Source: JAGTVG01 sp963699805 (GTDB lineage Bacteria; Bacteroidota; Bacteroidia; Cytophagales; Cyclobacteriaceae). Taken from it: a stretch of 64,000 nucleotides of DNA. A program made the translations under genes and the position numbers. The notes beneath the pieces are model-generated. The model ran no database searches. It had not been told where the DNA came from and saw only the letters and a program-made list of their open reading frames with translations. Shown here piece after piece: positions 44,573 to 54,582 of this stretch. Each line of letters opens with the position of its first letter. The stretch's first letter is position 1. The stretch is from NCBI GenBank assembly GCA_963699805.1, contig CAVOVH010000005.1, positions 372,001 through 436,000 of the forward strand, written 5' to 3'.

Positions 44573-46276
44573 ATGGATCACCGGTGGATTATAAAGGAAA
44601 AACCAGAGATAGAGAAAGTAGCCTTACTTTCTTCTGAAATCAATATTAATCCGGTCCTTGCCTCCATCCTGGTACAAAGGGAAATAACCAATTTTGAAGA
44701 AGCAAAATCCTTTTTCCGCCCTTCACTGGATGATCTGCATGATCCGTTTTTAATGGAGGACATGGATCTGGCAGTGGAAAGATTAAACCGTGCCATCCAT
44801 CTGGGAGAAAATATTTTGATCTATGGTGATTATGATGTGGATGGGACCACCTCCGTCGCCCTTGTCTACAGTTATCTAAAGAAAATTTATTCGAACATAC
44901 AATATTATATCCCTGACAGATATTCAGAAGGGTATGGAATTTCGGCCGAAGGGATCAAATGGGCTAAAAAAAATAATATAGATCTGATCATAAGCCTTGA
45001 TTGCGGAATCAAAGCAATAGATATGACCCGCGAAGCCAATGAAAAAGGAATCGATCTGATCATTTGTGATCATCATCTGCCAGGTAAGATCCTGCCGGAG
45101 GCCTATGCCATACTTGATCCCAAAAGAAAGGAATGCCGTTATCCTTATAAGGAACTGTCTGGCTGTGGAGTCGGGTTTAAATTTATGCAAGCTTTTTCTA
45201 TCCAGAATAAACTGGATGCAAGCCAGTTGTATCATTTTCTTGACTTTCTTGCGGTAAGTATTGCTTCTGACATTGTACCAATCGATGGTGAAAACAGGAT
45301 CTTTGCCTATTATGGGCTTGAAAAATTAAATGCCGATCCCAGACCGGGACTGAAAGCGCTGATCGATGTAGCGGGATTACGAGGTAAAGTAACCATTTCA
45401 GGCATCGTTTTCGGTATCGGGCCCAGGATCAATGCGGCAGGACGGATGACACATGCCGGGCTTGCTGTTGAATTATTATTATCGGACTCCTATAAAAGTG
45501 CTGAACACATCGCCCTCAAAGTGAATAGCAACAATGATGAAAGAAGAAACTTTGATGCGAATATCACAACGGAGGCTTTAAAAATGATCCAGGATGATGT
45601 AAAAAGAAAAAATGCAAAGTCAACGGTACTTTTTAAAAGTGACTGGCATAAAGGCGTGATCGGAATCGTTGCCTCCAGATGTATTGATAAATTTTACCGG
45701 CCTACCATCATCTTGACAAAATCCAATAACAAAGTCACCGGATCAGCCAGGTCCGTGGATGGATTTGATGTCTATGAGGCCATTGCCGAATGTTCTGACC
45801 TTCTTGATCAATACGGGGGACATATGTACGCAGCCGGTCTCACTTTATCACTGGATAAAGTAAACGCCTTTATTAAAAAATTTGAAAGAATAGTAGAAGA
45901 AAGGATCACGGAAGAACAGCTGATCCCTCGCATCGATATTGATCAAGCCATCGATCTGAATATCATTAATGCCAAATTCCTGGAGATAATCAAGCAAATG
46001 TCTCCTTTTGGTCCCTCTAACATGCAACCTGTATTTATGTCTGAAAGATTATATGTTTCAGCCAGACCCAGGATCCTCAAGGAGGAACATCTGAAATTTT
46101 ATGTCCACCAGGATGGCAACGATGCAGTGTTTGAAACCATTGGATTTGGTCTCGCTCAATATTATGAACTGATCAACAGCGGCATGCGATTTAAAATGGC
46201 CTATGCCATCGAGGAAAACAATTACCTGGGTCAAACGACTCTACAATTATTAGCTAAGGATATAAAATTTGATTGA
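44573..46276 (+). CDS. recJ: Single-stranded-DNA exonuclease RecJ
   Basis: RecJ digests single-stranded DNA 5' to 3' in recombination and mismatch repair. It is a DHH-superfamily enzyme: YGDYDVDGTTS (near residue 85, metal), SLDCG, ICDHHLPG (the DHH motif), and GPRINAAGRMTHAG. The DHHA1 part has GSARSVDGFDVYEAI and YGGHMYAAGLTL, and the C-terminal OB-like domain is present. At 567 residues it is normal. The stop overlaps the lptB ATG (TGATG), so they are coupled. Confidence 0.95.
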   Translation: MDHRWIIKEKPEIEKVALLSSEININPVLASILVQREITNFEEAKSFFRPSLDDLHDPFLMEDMDLAVERLNRAIHLGENILIYGDYDVDGTTSVALVYSYLKKIYSNIQYYIPDRYSEGYGISAEGIKWAKKNNIDLIISLDCGIKAIDMTREANEKGIDLIICDHHLPGKILPEAYAILDPKRKECRYPYKELSGCGVGFKFMQAFSIQNKLDASQLYHFLDFLAVSIASDIVPIDGENRIFAYYGLEKLNADPRPGLKALIDVAGLRGKVTISGIVFGIGPRINAAGRMTHAGLAVELLLSDSYKSAEHIALKVNSNNDERRNFDANITTEALKMIQDDVKRKNAKSTVLFKSDWHKGVIGIVASRCIDKFYRPTIILTKSNNKVTGSARSVDGFDVYEAIAECSDLLDQYGGHMYAAGLTLSLDKVNAFIKKFERIVEERITEEQLIPRIDIDQAIDLNIINAKFLEIIKQMSPFGPSNMQPVFMSERLYVSARPRILKEEHLKFYVHQDGNDAVFETIGFGLAQYYELINSGMRFKMAYAIEENNYLGQTTLQLLAKDIKFD

Positions 46277-47013
46277 TGGGTCAGAAATTACGCGCGGAAA
46301 ACCTTTATAAAAAATATAAAAAAAGAACCGTCGTTGACGATGTAACTCTTTACGTCGAACAGGGTGAGATCGTTGGACTGCTGGGTCCTAACGGTGCCGG
46401 GAAAACAACTTCCTTTTATATGATCGTTGGGCTTATCAAGCCCAATGCGGGTGAAATATTCCTGGATTCAGCCAATATTACATCCTTGCCCATGTACAAA
46501 CGTGCAAAAAAGGGAATTGGATATCTTGCTCAGGAACCTTCTGTTTTTCGTTCCTTAACCGTAGAAGAGAACCTGATGGCCGTATTGGAAATGTCAAATC
46601 TTAGTAAAAAGGAACAAAAAGAAAAGATGGAATCCCTGATAGACGAATTCAGTCTGTCTCATGTGAGGAAAAACAAAGGTCTTCTTTTGTCAGGGGGTGA
46701 AAGAAGAAGAACGGAAATTGCCAGGGCCCTGGCAGTGGACCCAAAATTTGTCTTACTGGATGAACCATTCGCCGGCGTTGATCCTATAGCCGTTGAAGAG
46801 ATCCAATCCATTGTGGCCCGACTGAAAAATAAAAACATTGGGATCCTGATCACAGATCACAACGTCAATGAAACTTTATCCATTACTGATCGCGCTTATT
46901 TAATGTTTGAAGGCAAATTACTGAAAGCAGGAAGCGCAGAAGACCTGGCTGCTGATGAACAGGTAAGGAGGGTCTATCTTGGTAAACATTTCGAACTGAA
47001 AAGAAAAATTTAA
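46276..47013 (+). CDS. lptB: LPS export ABC transporter ATP-binding protein
   Basis: LptB drives extraction of lipopolysaccharide from the inner membrane with LptFG. Walker A is GPNGAGKTT, the signature is LLSGGERRRTEIARALA, Walker B is FVLLDEPFAGVDPIA, and the switch His is in ITDHNVNETL. The phrase LIKPNAGEIFLDSANIT and the GIGYLAQEPSVFR Q-loop are LptB-like, as opposed to the LivF group. The ATG at 46276 overlaps the recJ stop; a TTG three bases earlier is the alternative. The GH3 gene follows in ten bases. Confidence 0.93.
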   Translation: MGQKLRAENLYKKYKKRTVVDDVTLYVEQGEIVGLLGPNGAGKTTSFYMIVGLIKPNAGEIFLDSANITSLPMYKRAKKGIGYLAQEPSVFRSLTVEENLMAVLEMSNLSKKEQKEKMESLIDEFSLSHVRKNKGLLLSGGERRRTEIARALAVDPKFVLLDEPFAGVDPIAVEEIQSIVARLKNKNIGILITDHNVNETLSITDRAYLMFEGKLLKAGSAEDLAADEQVRRVYLGKHFELKRKI

Positions 47014-47022
47014 ACGCAATCA

Positions 47023-48546
47023 GTGGAAATCATCAATTCAATATTTTCATGGGTCATGAAAAAGCGCATGCATCAGATTGAGCTTTTTCTGAAATACCCA
47101 CTTGAGGTCCAGGATGAATTGTTTCAGAAATTAATAGAAACTGCCAAAGATACACAGTTTGGCAAGGAACATGATTTCACCAATATTAATAACATTCAGG
47201 ATTATCGAGAAAAGGTACCCATCAGGAATTATGAACAGCTTTTCCCTTATATTGAATTGCTTTTAAAAGGAGAGCAAAAAATCCTTTGGCCTTCGGAAGT
47301 CAGCTGGTTTGCTAAATCTTCGGGAACTACCAATGACCGGAGCAAATTTATTCCTGTCACCAACGAAGCGCTGGAAGATTGCCATTTTAAAGGGGGAATG
47401 GATATGATATCCCTCTATATAAACAATTACCCGGATTCAAAAATATATACGGGGAAAGGTCTGGTGATCGGCGGCAGCCACCAGATCAACCAGTTCGATG
47501 AAAACTCAAAATCCTATTACGGAGATGTATCGGCCGTTATCATTAAAAATCTTCCTTTCTGGACCCAGATAAAAAGAACACCACCGATTGATATTGCATT
47601 AATGAGCGATTGGGAAAAGAAAATTGAAAAAATGGCCGAGGTCACTTCCGAGGAAAATGTGACCAGTATTTATGGCGTACCTACCTGGACGGTAGTGCTG
47701 ATCAACCGGATCCTCGAAATGAAAAATGCAAAAAATATCCTGGAGGTTTGGCCTAACCTGGAATTATTCGTGCATGGAGCGGTATCCTTCACCCCCTATC
47801 GAAATCTATTTAACCAGTTAATCCCTTCGCCGGATATGCGGTACATAGAAACTTATAATGCTTCCGAAGGTTTTTTCGGCATTCAGGATTTGAAGGATTC
47901 GGATGAATTGTTGCTCATGCTTGACTATGGGGTCTTTTATGAATTCGTCCCATTCATTGAAATAAACAAGGATCATCCCAGAACTTACAGTCTTGATGAA
48001 GTAGAGATCGGTAAGAATTATGCCATGATCATCAGCACCAATGCAGGCCTCTGGAGATACAGGATTGGAGATACCATCCGTTTCACTTCCAAATATCCTT
48101 TCCGGTTCAAGATATCCGGGAGGACCAAACATTTTATCAATGCTTTCGGAGAGGAACTCATCATAGAAAACGCGGAACAGGGAATCACGAAGGCCTGTGA
48201 AAAAACCGGAGCAGTGATTGGCGACTATACCGCCGGCCCTATTTATTTCAAGGAAGGCAATAAGGGAGGCCATGAATGGATCATCGAGTTTAAACGGAAA
48301 CCCAGGGATCTGAATCAATTTACAGATATATTGGATAAAACCCTGCGCCAGATCAATTCTGATTACGATGCCAAAAGGTATAAGAACATGGCGCTCCAGA
48401 AACCAATCATACACCCGGTAAATGAAGGTACTTTTTATTCCTGGATGAAAAAAAGGAATAAGCTGGGTGGTCAGAATAAGGTGCCCCGCCTGGTCAACTC
48501 CAGGGAATACCTGGATGAAATACTCAAGATGATCGAACAGCAGTGA
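47023..48546 (+). CDS. GH3 auxin-responsive promoter family protein (acyl-adenylating fold)
   Basis: The 507 residues match bacterial GH3 proteins from start (MKKRMHQIELFLKYPLEVQD) to end (MKKRNKLGGQNKVPRLVNSR). Adenylation-type marks are SWFAKSSGTTNDRSKFIPVT (P-loop-like, near residue 100), SIYGVPTWT and ETYNASEGFFG (motif A5), and WRYRIGDTI (A7-A8). In plants the enzymes join jasmonate or auxin to amino acids; in Bacteroidota the substrate is not known. GTG start. The position behind lptB suggests a membrane or envelope role, which is an inference. Confidence 0.9.
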   Translation: MEIINSIFSWVMKKRMHQIELFLKYPLEVQDELFQKLIETAKDTQFGKEHDFTNINNIQDYREKVPIRNYEQLFPYIELLLKGEQKILWPSEVSWFAKSSGTTNDRSKFIPVTNEALEDCHFKGGMDMISLYINNYPDSKIYTGKGLVIGGSHQINQFDENSKSYYGDVSAVIIKNLPFWTQIKRTPPIDIALMSDWEKKIEKMAEVTSEENVTSIYGVPTWTVVLINRILEMKNAKNILEVWPNLELFVHGAVSFTPYRNLFNQLIPSPDMRYIETYNASEGFFGIQDLKDSDELLLMLDYGVFYEFVPFIEINKDHPRTYSLDEVEIGKNYAMIISTNAGLWRYRIGDTIRFTSKYPFRFKISGRTKHFINAFGEELIIENAEQGITKACEKTGAVIGDYTAGPIYFKEGNKGGHEWIIEFKRKPRDLNQFTDILDKTLRQINSDYDAKRYKNMALQKPIIHPVNEGTFYSWMKKRNKLGGQNKVPRLVNSREYLDEILKMIEQQ

Positions 48547-48548
48547 TA

Positions 48549-48621
48549 GACGGAAACGGGAAAACGGGGAGATGAGGAGACCGGGAGATGATGCGGAGAT
48601 GCAGAGAAGCGGAGAGGCGGA
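48549..48621. repeat. Purine-rich low-complexity stretch
   Basis: The plus strand is made almost only of A and G, with repeated GGAGA and GGGGAGATG-like units. Such spacers occur between Bacteroidota genes and can form triple helices or slip. No gene is hidden in it. Confidence 0.6.
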
Positions 48622-48658
48622 TCCCGTGGTACACATACATTAAGCTTGGCCTTGAAGA

Positions 48659-48677
48659 AGCCTGCCGCAGGCGGGCC
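48659..48677. repeat. REP-like GC-rich palindrome, copy 1
   Basis: The core CCTGCCGCAGG is a perfect palindrome with one central base, followed by CGGGC. Seen from the other strand it reads CCCGCCTGCGGCAGGC, which resembles a second copy near 55495. Confidence 0.5.
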
Positions 48678-48825
48678 CGACATTCAACTTTTAGTGGGAT
48701 CGCTGACAAACGGATTGAATGGGAAAATTTGAAGCTTTTAAATTTTTAGAATCATAAGTGGTCAGAGCCAGGGAATCTCTGGAAACTCAAGCTACTCCTT
48801 GGACTGATTGTTTTACAATTTATTG

Positions 48826-49221
48826 ATGAGAATAAAAGAAAAAATACTCCTCGTTGATTCAGCAATTAACTTCATCCTGGGTTTTCTTTTAATTGCATAT
48901 TCCCCCAGACTGGTAGCATTCCTGGGGGTGCCAATAACGGAAAGCGGTTTTTACCCAAATATTTTAGGAGGTGTATTTTTTGGCATTGCTTTGGCACTCC
49001 TGCTTGAAGTTTATGGCAAGGATTCAAAATACACTGCTGGATTAGGCCTGATCGGTGCGATAGGTATTAATTTATGTGGAGGCATTGTTTTATTATTCTG
49101 GCTATTGTCAGGTAACCTTCATCTTCCTGTAAGGGGTATGGCCTTTCTTTGGAGTCTTGATATTATTCTTCTCGTAATAAGCAGTCTTGAGTTATTTAAT
49201 CATTTTAAAGCAAAAGGATAA
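48826..49221 (+). CDS. Small integral membrane protein, unknown
   Basis: The ATG at 48826 gives 131 residues starting MRIKEKILLVDSAINFILGF; the frame from a TTG 18 bases upstream adds nothing useful. Four membrane helices are clear (about 7-27, 42-62, 71-93 and 98-120). GVFFGIALALLLE and GLGLIGAIGINLCGG are glycine-rich helices. I recognise no family. It stands apart from the GH3 gene across a repeat-rich spacer. Confidence 0.65.
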   Translation: MRIKEKILLVDSAINFILGFLLIAYSPRLVAFLGVPITESGFYPNILGGVFFGIALALLLEVYGKDSKYTAGLGLIGAIGINLCGGIVLLFWLLSGNLHLPVRGMAFLWSLDIILLVISSLELFNHFKAKG

Positions 49222-49911
49222 TAATACTTTTCTGGAGCTGGTGCGGATGTTGAATACAAGGCGTCGCAGAGATTCATCCATGCCCCATCAAATTCGTCCG
49301 ACCACTCATCAGTCCTGTGTGTGCGAGGTTGTAGTATGAGGTTAATAAACCGTAATATTATTTCTATAAGCTTTTTCGGAAAAGGAGTTTTATCTCATAG
49401 GAGTTTATAAAATGGATAAAGAACTTCCTGGGACGTCCCACGGCCACTGGGCCGCATCCTTGCATCGAGCCTGTTTTTAATCCCCGCAAATTGCTAACTC
49501 AAAGATTAAATAAGATCTCTCACGCAAGGGTGGGTATCGGAAATTCAGCTAACGTGTCATTTTAATAATATCTATCGTTCCATTTGAAGCTTTATGTTTG
49601 TTCAATTATGGATCAGTAATATGATATTCGATTTGCCATTTTTTAATGATCATTCATTATAAGACGCGCACAGATCCTTCGGAGGGACCTCAGGATAAAA
49701 AGCGATACATATTGAGACCGGTTATTAGATAGATGGAACATCTTACAACGATCAACTAATTCAGGTATGTACAAGGCAAAATTCATCATTCTTTATTCAT
49801 CATTCTTAATTCATCATTCAGGGAGTGCTCCATCCAGTAAGGTTTTAAAAATCTATAATAGGGTATATTAATGCCACATTGTTCAGTAGTTCATTTCAAT
49901 CCTCAGGTTAT
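49222..49911. other. Long spacer without a gene
   Basis: Nearly 700 bases with no convincing coding frame on either strand. It holds the 14-base tandem repeat at 49781 and a GC-rich segment near 49430-49470. A small palindromic part is TCCTTCGGAGGGA at about 49675-49687. It separates the intact housekeeping block from the accessory region. Confidence 0.5.
49781..49820. repeat. Short tandem repeat, 14-base unit
   Basis: ATTCATCATTCTT(T/A) occurs twice fully and a third time for 12 bases. Low-complexity repeat of this kind is common in Bacteroidota spacers. Confidence 0.7.
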
Positions 49912-52153
49912 TTATTCACTAAAAAACGGCTGGTGATAGAATCGCTTTCCTGTTGCTTTGTAAAGGGCATTGGCAAGGGCTCCCATGACAGGTGGGTAGG
50001 GAGGCTCTCCTACACCTGTCGGATCTATTTCGTTTTTTATAAAATGCACATCAATGGATTTGGGCGCATCACTGTTCCGGATCATTTGGTAGTTGTCCAG
50101 ATTATCCTGATTGGTTACACCATTTCTGAAAATAAGACCACCATACATGGCCACCCCGATACCATCCACTACACAGCCTTCGGTCTGGTTGTCAGCTCCA
50201 TCCGGATTCACCACGATGCCACAATCATTAGCGCAGCACACCCTGACTATCACAGGTTTGCCATCTTCCATCTTTAAATCCAACACCTGCGCAGCGTAGG
50301 AACCTTGACAGTAATACGCAGCAATCCCCCGATGGACATTGGAATTGTCCTTACCCCATCCGGATTTTTCGCGGACAAGTTCCAATACACCTGCAAGGCG
50401 TCCGGCATCATAGCGATTATTCTCACCTACAGGATTGGTTCGGGCTCGTTCGAGTAATTCCAGCTGGAATTCAATGGGATCCTTTCCGGCAATTTCAGCT
50501 ACTTCGTCCAGAAAAGACTGTTCGGCTGTTGCCATAAAGTTGTGCCGTGGGGCCCGGAAAGAGCCTGTGGTAATGTTGGAGTCGATGGACCAGGTCTCGG
50601 CGAGAAAGTTTTCTACCGCACCAGCGGGGAATTCACTTGCACTTATTAGCGGGCTTTCCGGAATACCTCCTGCCTTTATATGAATTGCTGTCAAATGGTT
50701 GTCCTCATCTAATGCTGCCCGGTAGATGACATGGTATGCGGGGCGATATATACCAGAGGTCATATCATCTTCACGGGTATATTGCAACTTAATCGGGGCC
50801 TTCATTCTCTGGGAGATGAGCGCAGCCTCTATCAGCCAGTGTGCATAAGATCGTCGCCCGAATCCTCCCCCCAAACGCGTCATCTGAATATCAATTTTCT
50901 CCACAGGCATTCCCAACCGAGCTGAAAGTGCTAGTTCTGTGCTCTCAGGTTTTTGAAGTGGTCCCGCCAACTCGGCTTTCTCTGCAGTAACATTTGCAAA
51001 GAAGGTCATCGGTTCCATGCAGTTATGTGCAAGGAAAGGAGCTGTATAGGTCCGTTCGATTACTTTTGCAGCATTTTCAAAGGCTTTCTCCGGGTCACCG
51101 TCTCTGCGAAGTACGCTCGCTGGATTACCGGCCATTTCGGCCATCCTGGCAATGTGGTCTTTTGTACTCTCAAGCCCTGCGGGAATAGTGACCGTTTGTC
51201 TTCCGGCGTAATAGTCATTCCGTTCGATCGTATGTTCACTTATGGGTTCCCATTCGATTTCGAGCGCCTCTTTTGCTTTCATTACCTCCCAGGTGGAGTT
51301 CCCCACTACAGCTACAAGGTCGGGGAAAGTACAGGTGTCGAAATGCCCCCTTACATAATCATCATCGAATACTTTGATGGTGAAAATATCTTTGATACCT
51401 GGCATTGACCTTGCAGCCGAGTCGTCGAACGATTTTAGTTTCAGACCGAAAGCTGGTGGATGTGTAATCATGCCAATGAGCATCCCATTCAACCTGAATA
51501 TCACTTCCGAACAGGGGCTTCCCGGTCACGATTTTTGGACCATCCACATTTTTTAATGACGCACCAATGATCTTAAAATCCTTCAGATCCTTAAGTACTA
51601 CTTCTTCCGGAACAGGAATATTCGCGGCTGCTGATGCCATTTCTCCATAACCCGCGGACTTTCCACTTTTTTTGTGGTACAGCATACCTTCCGAGGTCGT
51701 AATCTCAGCAACAGGCACCTGCCAGGTATTTGCTGCAGCCTCCCGGAGCATTTGTCTGGCGGTTGCCCCCGCCATTCTTAGGGTTCTCCATGCTGTCCGA
51801 ATGGCATTGCTTCCCCCGATGGTTTGACCTCTATACAATTCCGTATTTAAGGGCGCTTGTTCCACAATGACATTTTTCCAATCTACATCGAGTTCCTCAG
51901 CTACGATCATAGGCATAGAAGTTTTTACGCCCTGTCCGGCTTCCGGATTCTTTGATATAATGGTGACTACACCATCCTCCCCAATTTTCAGGAAGGCATT
52001 GATGTTGAAAATCTCATCCTGCAAATTATTCGTTGGTTCCAGGTAGTTCCTGCCCGCGGCCATCAGGTTAAATCCGAGCATCATACCTCCACCTGTCATG
52101 ACGGTACTTTTTATAAAGGAACGTCTTCCGAAAGTAGTTTTTGCTATATTCAT
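49912..52153 (-). pseudogene. Molybdopterin-binding large subunit of an isoquinoline/aldehyde oxidoreductase, one frameshift
   Basis: The upstream part (52153 to 51362) starts with a Tat signal, GRRSFIKSTVMTGGG, residues 9-23, and carries GEDGVVTIISKNPEAGQG and AEELDVDWKNVIVEQAP of the IorB family. It runs to FGSDIQVE, and then the protein continues in another frame: GMLIGMITHPPAFG to the stop at 49912. One extra base near 51487 explains the break. Joined, it is about 745 residues, normal for IorB. The enzyme hydroxylates N-heterocycles or oxidises aldehydes with a molybdenum cofactor in the periplasm. Disrupted as written. Confidence 0.82.
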
Positions 52154-52186
52154 TTCAAGTTATTTTGGTGTGAGATTATGAGACCG

Positions 52187-52654
52187 TTACCGGTTCTTAA
52201 GGATTTTGGCTGCAGATTTAATCGCAGCATTGATACGCATATAGGTGCCGCAACGACAAATATTCCTATTCATTTCATTTTGGATTTCTTCGTCAGTTGC
52301 GTTGGGATTCTTTTTCAATAAGGCCGCGGCCCTCATAATCTGGCCTGGCTGGCAGTAGCCACATTGGGACACGTCATGCTCCAACCATGCTTTTTGAACC
52401 GGGTGTTCCCCATTTTCAGACAATCCTTCAATAGTAGTAATGGGCTGGCTACCCACTTCCGACACCAGCAACTTGCAGGCCGGTGTGGCTTCACCTCCCA
52501 GATGAATTGTGCAGGCCCCACATACCCATTGGCCGCAACCGTATTTGGTACCCACCAGCCCCAGGTGGTCCCTGAGCACCCATAACATAGGTGTGGAAGG
52601 ATCAACATCCACCTGCTGTTCTTTTCCGTTGATGTTCAGATTAAAAATTGCCAT
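52187..52654 (-). CDS. 2Fe-2S small subunit of the molybdenum hydroxylase
   Basis: The 155 residues have two [2Fe-2S] sites in order. The plant-ferredoxin-like cluster is in GCGQWVCGACTIHL (near residue 42-55), with a further Cys in PACKLL. The helical cluster is in CGYCQPGQIM (near 97) and RNICRCGTYMRI (near 131). This is the IorA subunit partner of the Moco protein encoded 33 bases downstream. It carries no signal peptide, so it would travel to the periplasm with its Tat-tagged partner. Electrons probably go to a cytochrome that is not encoded here. Confidence 0.92.
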   Translation of the reverse strand: MAIFNLNINGKEQQVDVDPSTPMLWVLRDHLGLVGTKYGCGQWVCGACTIHLGGEATPACKLLVSEVGSQPITTIEGLSENGEHPVQKAWLEHDVSQCGYCQPGQIMRAAALLKKNPNATDEEIQNEMNRNICRCGTYMRINAAIKSAAKILKNR

Positions 52655-52773
52655 GGTGAATAATTTTGAAAGTAATACATTTCTATTTTAACAATATTAT
52701 TTTGAGTTCGACGACATAAACCAATAGTATTCAAACTCTCTGATTATATAAAGACATGCTTCCTACCAGGATT

Positions 52774-53760
52774 CTACAATCCTGTTGACTTTTCCATCGC
52801 TTCTGTATAGCGGGTACCCATCACCTTAATCTTGCCGGAAGCAACTTCCATTTCCTGCAGTTCCTGAGCAGTGAGATGAATAGAAACAGCATCCATATTT
52901 TCCTTTAACCGATGCAGCTTGGTGGTTCCCGGAATGGGTACGATCCACGGTTTTTGAGCCAGCACCCAGGCCAGGGCAATTTGGGCAAGGGTCGCATTTT
53001 TTCTTTCTGCAAACTGGGTAATTAAATCCAGCAGCGTTTTATTGGCAACACGGGCTTCCTCGGTATATCTCGGTAGGATGTTCCGGATATCCCCTTCCCC
53101 AAACTTGGTCTTTTCATCAATTTTGCCAGTCAAAAATCCTTTTCCTAAGGGACTGAAAGCCACCAACCCGATACCCAGTTCCTCAATGGTAGGGATGATC
53201 TCTTTTTCATGCTGCCTTGTCCAGAGGGAGTATTCACTTTGCAAAGCTGTAACAGGCTGTACGGCATGCGCTCTCCGAATGGTTTGAGCACCTGCTTCAG
53301 AAAGGCCAAAGTATTTAACTTTTCCTTCTTTTATCAGATCTTTTACCGTTCCTGCTACATCTTCAATAGGTACATTAGGATCAACCCGGTGCTGGTATAA
53401 TAAGTCGATGACATCCACCTTCAGTCTTTTCATCGATCCTTCAACGGCACGCCTGATATTATCCGGGCGGCTGTTAAAACCCATCATTTTCCCATCCTGG
53501 ATGTTGAATCCGAATTTGGTGGCGATCACCACCTTTTCCCTCAAAGGGGCTAATGCCTCACCAACCAGTTCTTCGTTGGTAAACGGACCATATACTTCTG
53601 CCGTATCAAAAAAAGTCACGCCCATTTCCACTGCCTTTTGGATAAGGGCAATGGCATCTTTTTTCTCGGGGAATGGAAAATAGGAAAAGCTCATTCCCAT
53701 GCATCCCAACCCTATAGCTGAGACTTCCAGGTTGCTCTTGCCAAGTTTACGTTTAATCAT
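52774..53760 (-). CDS. Aldo/keto reductase, AKR13-like
   Basis: The ATG at 53760 gives 328 residues that open MIKRKLGKSNLEVSAIGLGC. The catalytic Asp and Tyr are in FFDTAEVYGP, the Lys in VIATKFGF and the His in LLYQHRVDP. NIP-like cofactor contacts appear late in VPIPGTTKLHRLKEN. This is the YhdN/AKR13 branch, which reduces aldehydes and dicarbonyls with NADPH. It is unlike the YghZ-like reductase at 3.7 kb. It lies between iorA and the cupin gene on the same strand, in a likely common transcript controlled by the AraC regulator. Confidence 0.9.
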   Translation of the reverse strand: MIKRKLGKSNLEVSAIGLGCMGMSFSYFPFPEKKDAIALIQKAVEMGVTFFDTAEVYGPFTNEELVGEALAPLREKVVIATKFGFNIQDGKMMGFNSRPDNIRRAVEGSMKRLKVDVIDLLYQHRVDPNVPIEDVAGTVKDLIKEGKVKYFGLSEAGAQTIRRAHAVQPVTALQSEYSLWTRQHEKEIIPTIEELGIGLVAFSPLGKGFLTGKIDEKTKFGEGDIRNILPRYTEEARVANKTLLDLITQFAERKNATLAQIALAWVLAQKPWIVPIPGTTKLHRLKENMDAVSIHLTAQELQEMEVASGKIKVMGTRYTEAMEKSTGL

Positions 53761-53891
53761 TTGCAATAATTATGAATCATTTAATAATAATTAAACAAAT
53801 TTCCGTTCACAATTATTTAACGGGTAACGAGCATCAAACAATCACCTGCGAAATTCAAACAATGTGCTGTCCTTGGCTACCTTAGTCAATA

Positions 53892-54389
53892 CTATATTTC
53901 ACTTGCATGATACTCTTCATCACGTACTGCATGCAACCACTCTGTCGGGCCTTTTAGCCTGCTTGTAATGGCTATTTGAATAAAGGCTTTATCTGCACTT
54001 GCACCATGCCAATGTGGGATATTGGGCGGGCATGTTACCACATCTCCTTTCTGGAGAATTTTCTTGGGCTGCCCTGTCTCCTGATAGTAGCCTTCACCTC
54101 CAATGGCCAATATGATTTGTCCATCCGGATGTAAATGCCATTTTGTTCGTGCTCCTGGCTCAAAGGTCACACTGCCGACTGCAATGTGATTGAGTGCTAT
54201 CACTTTCAACCAATGACTGCAACCATGCGACACCATCAAAACGCTCGTTCTCAATTTTTTCACCTTTGGGGAAAATCAAGATTACCTTCTGAATTATTGA
54301 GGTCGCTTTTGAACCTGATCATTAGAATTATTACAGGAAACAACGGCAATGGCTGAAACAGCTATTACCAATGAGATCATCTTATTCAT
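53892..54389 (-). pseudogene. Cupin-domain lipoprotein with two frameshifts
   Basis: Three frames join to one protein. From the ATG at 54389: MNKMISLVIAVSAIAVVSC, a lipoprotein signal, then NNSNDQVQ. A lost A in a run near 54306-54310 leads to the next part, IFPKGEKIENERFDGVAWLQ. An extra base near 54190 leads to HIAVGSVTFEPGARTKWHLH and the cupin end with GEGYYQETG and PPNIPHWHGAS. Metal ligands would be the His of KWHLHP and of HWH plus Glu/Gln. It resembles mandelonitrile-lyase-like or carboxymuconolactone-associated cupins. About 165 residues when repaired. Confidence 0.75.
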
Positions 54390-54435
54390 TTGAATGTTGT
54401 TCATCTTGTTTCCCGATAAATTCAGTAATTTATTG

Positions 54436-54448
54436 TTTGTAATACAAA
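54436..54448. promoter_or_regulatory. Inverted repeat between the cupin gene and araC-like gene
   Basis: TTTGT-AAT-ACAAA, five-base arms, in the divergent spacer. It could be an operator for either gene. AraC proteins usually bind direct repeats, so the link is weak. Confidence 0.35.
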
Positions 54449-54582
54449 TATCAGTAGATTCTATTTGCGAGGGCTTACACCAATTACTGGTTTACTTATC
54501 CATCTTACTGTTTTTAGAAGAGTAGCGTAAAAATTGCCATGAAAGGATTGTACATTTGTCCAGCAAACTTTCAATTTTAACG

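Noticed and set aside
47818..48636. A 272-codon minus-strand frame under the GH3 gene
   Set aside because: It is a shadow of a well-conserved gene on the other strand and shows no protein-like domain.
52333..52608. Frames overlapping the 2Fe-2S subunit gene
   Set aside because: The four-Cys pairs of the iorA-like frame fix the true reading; the others are shadows.
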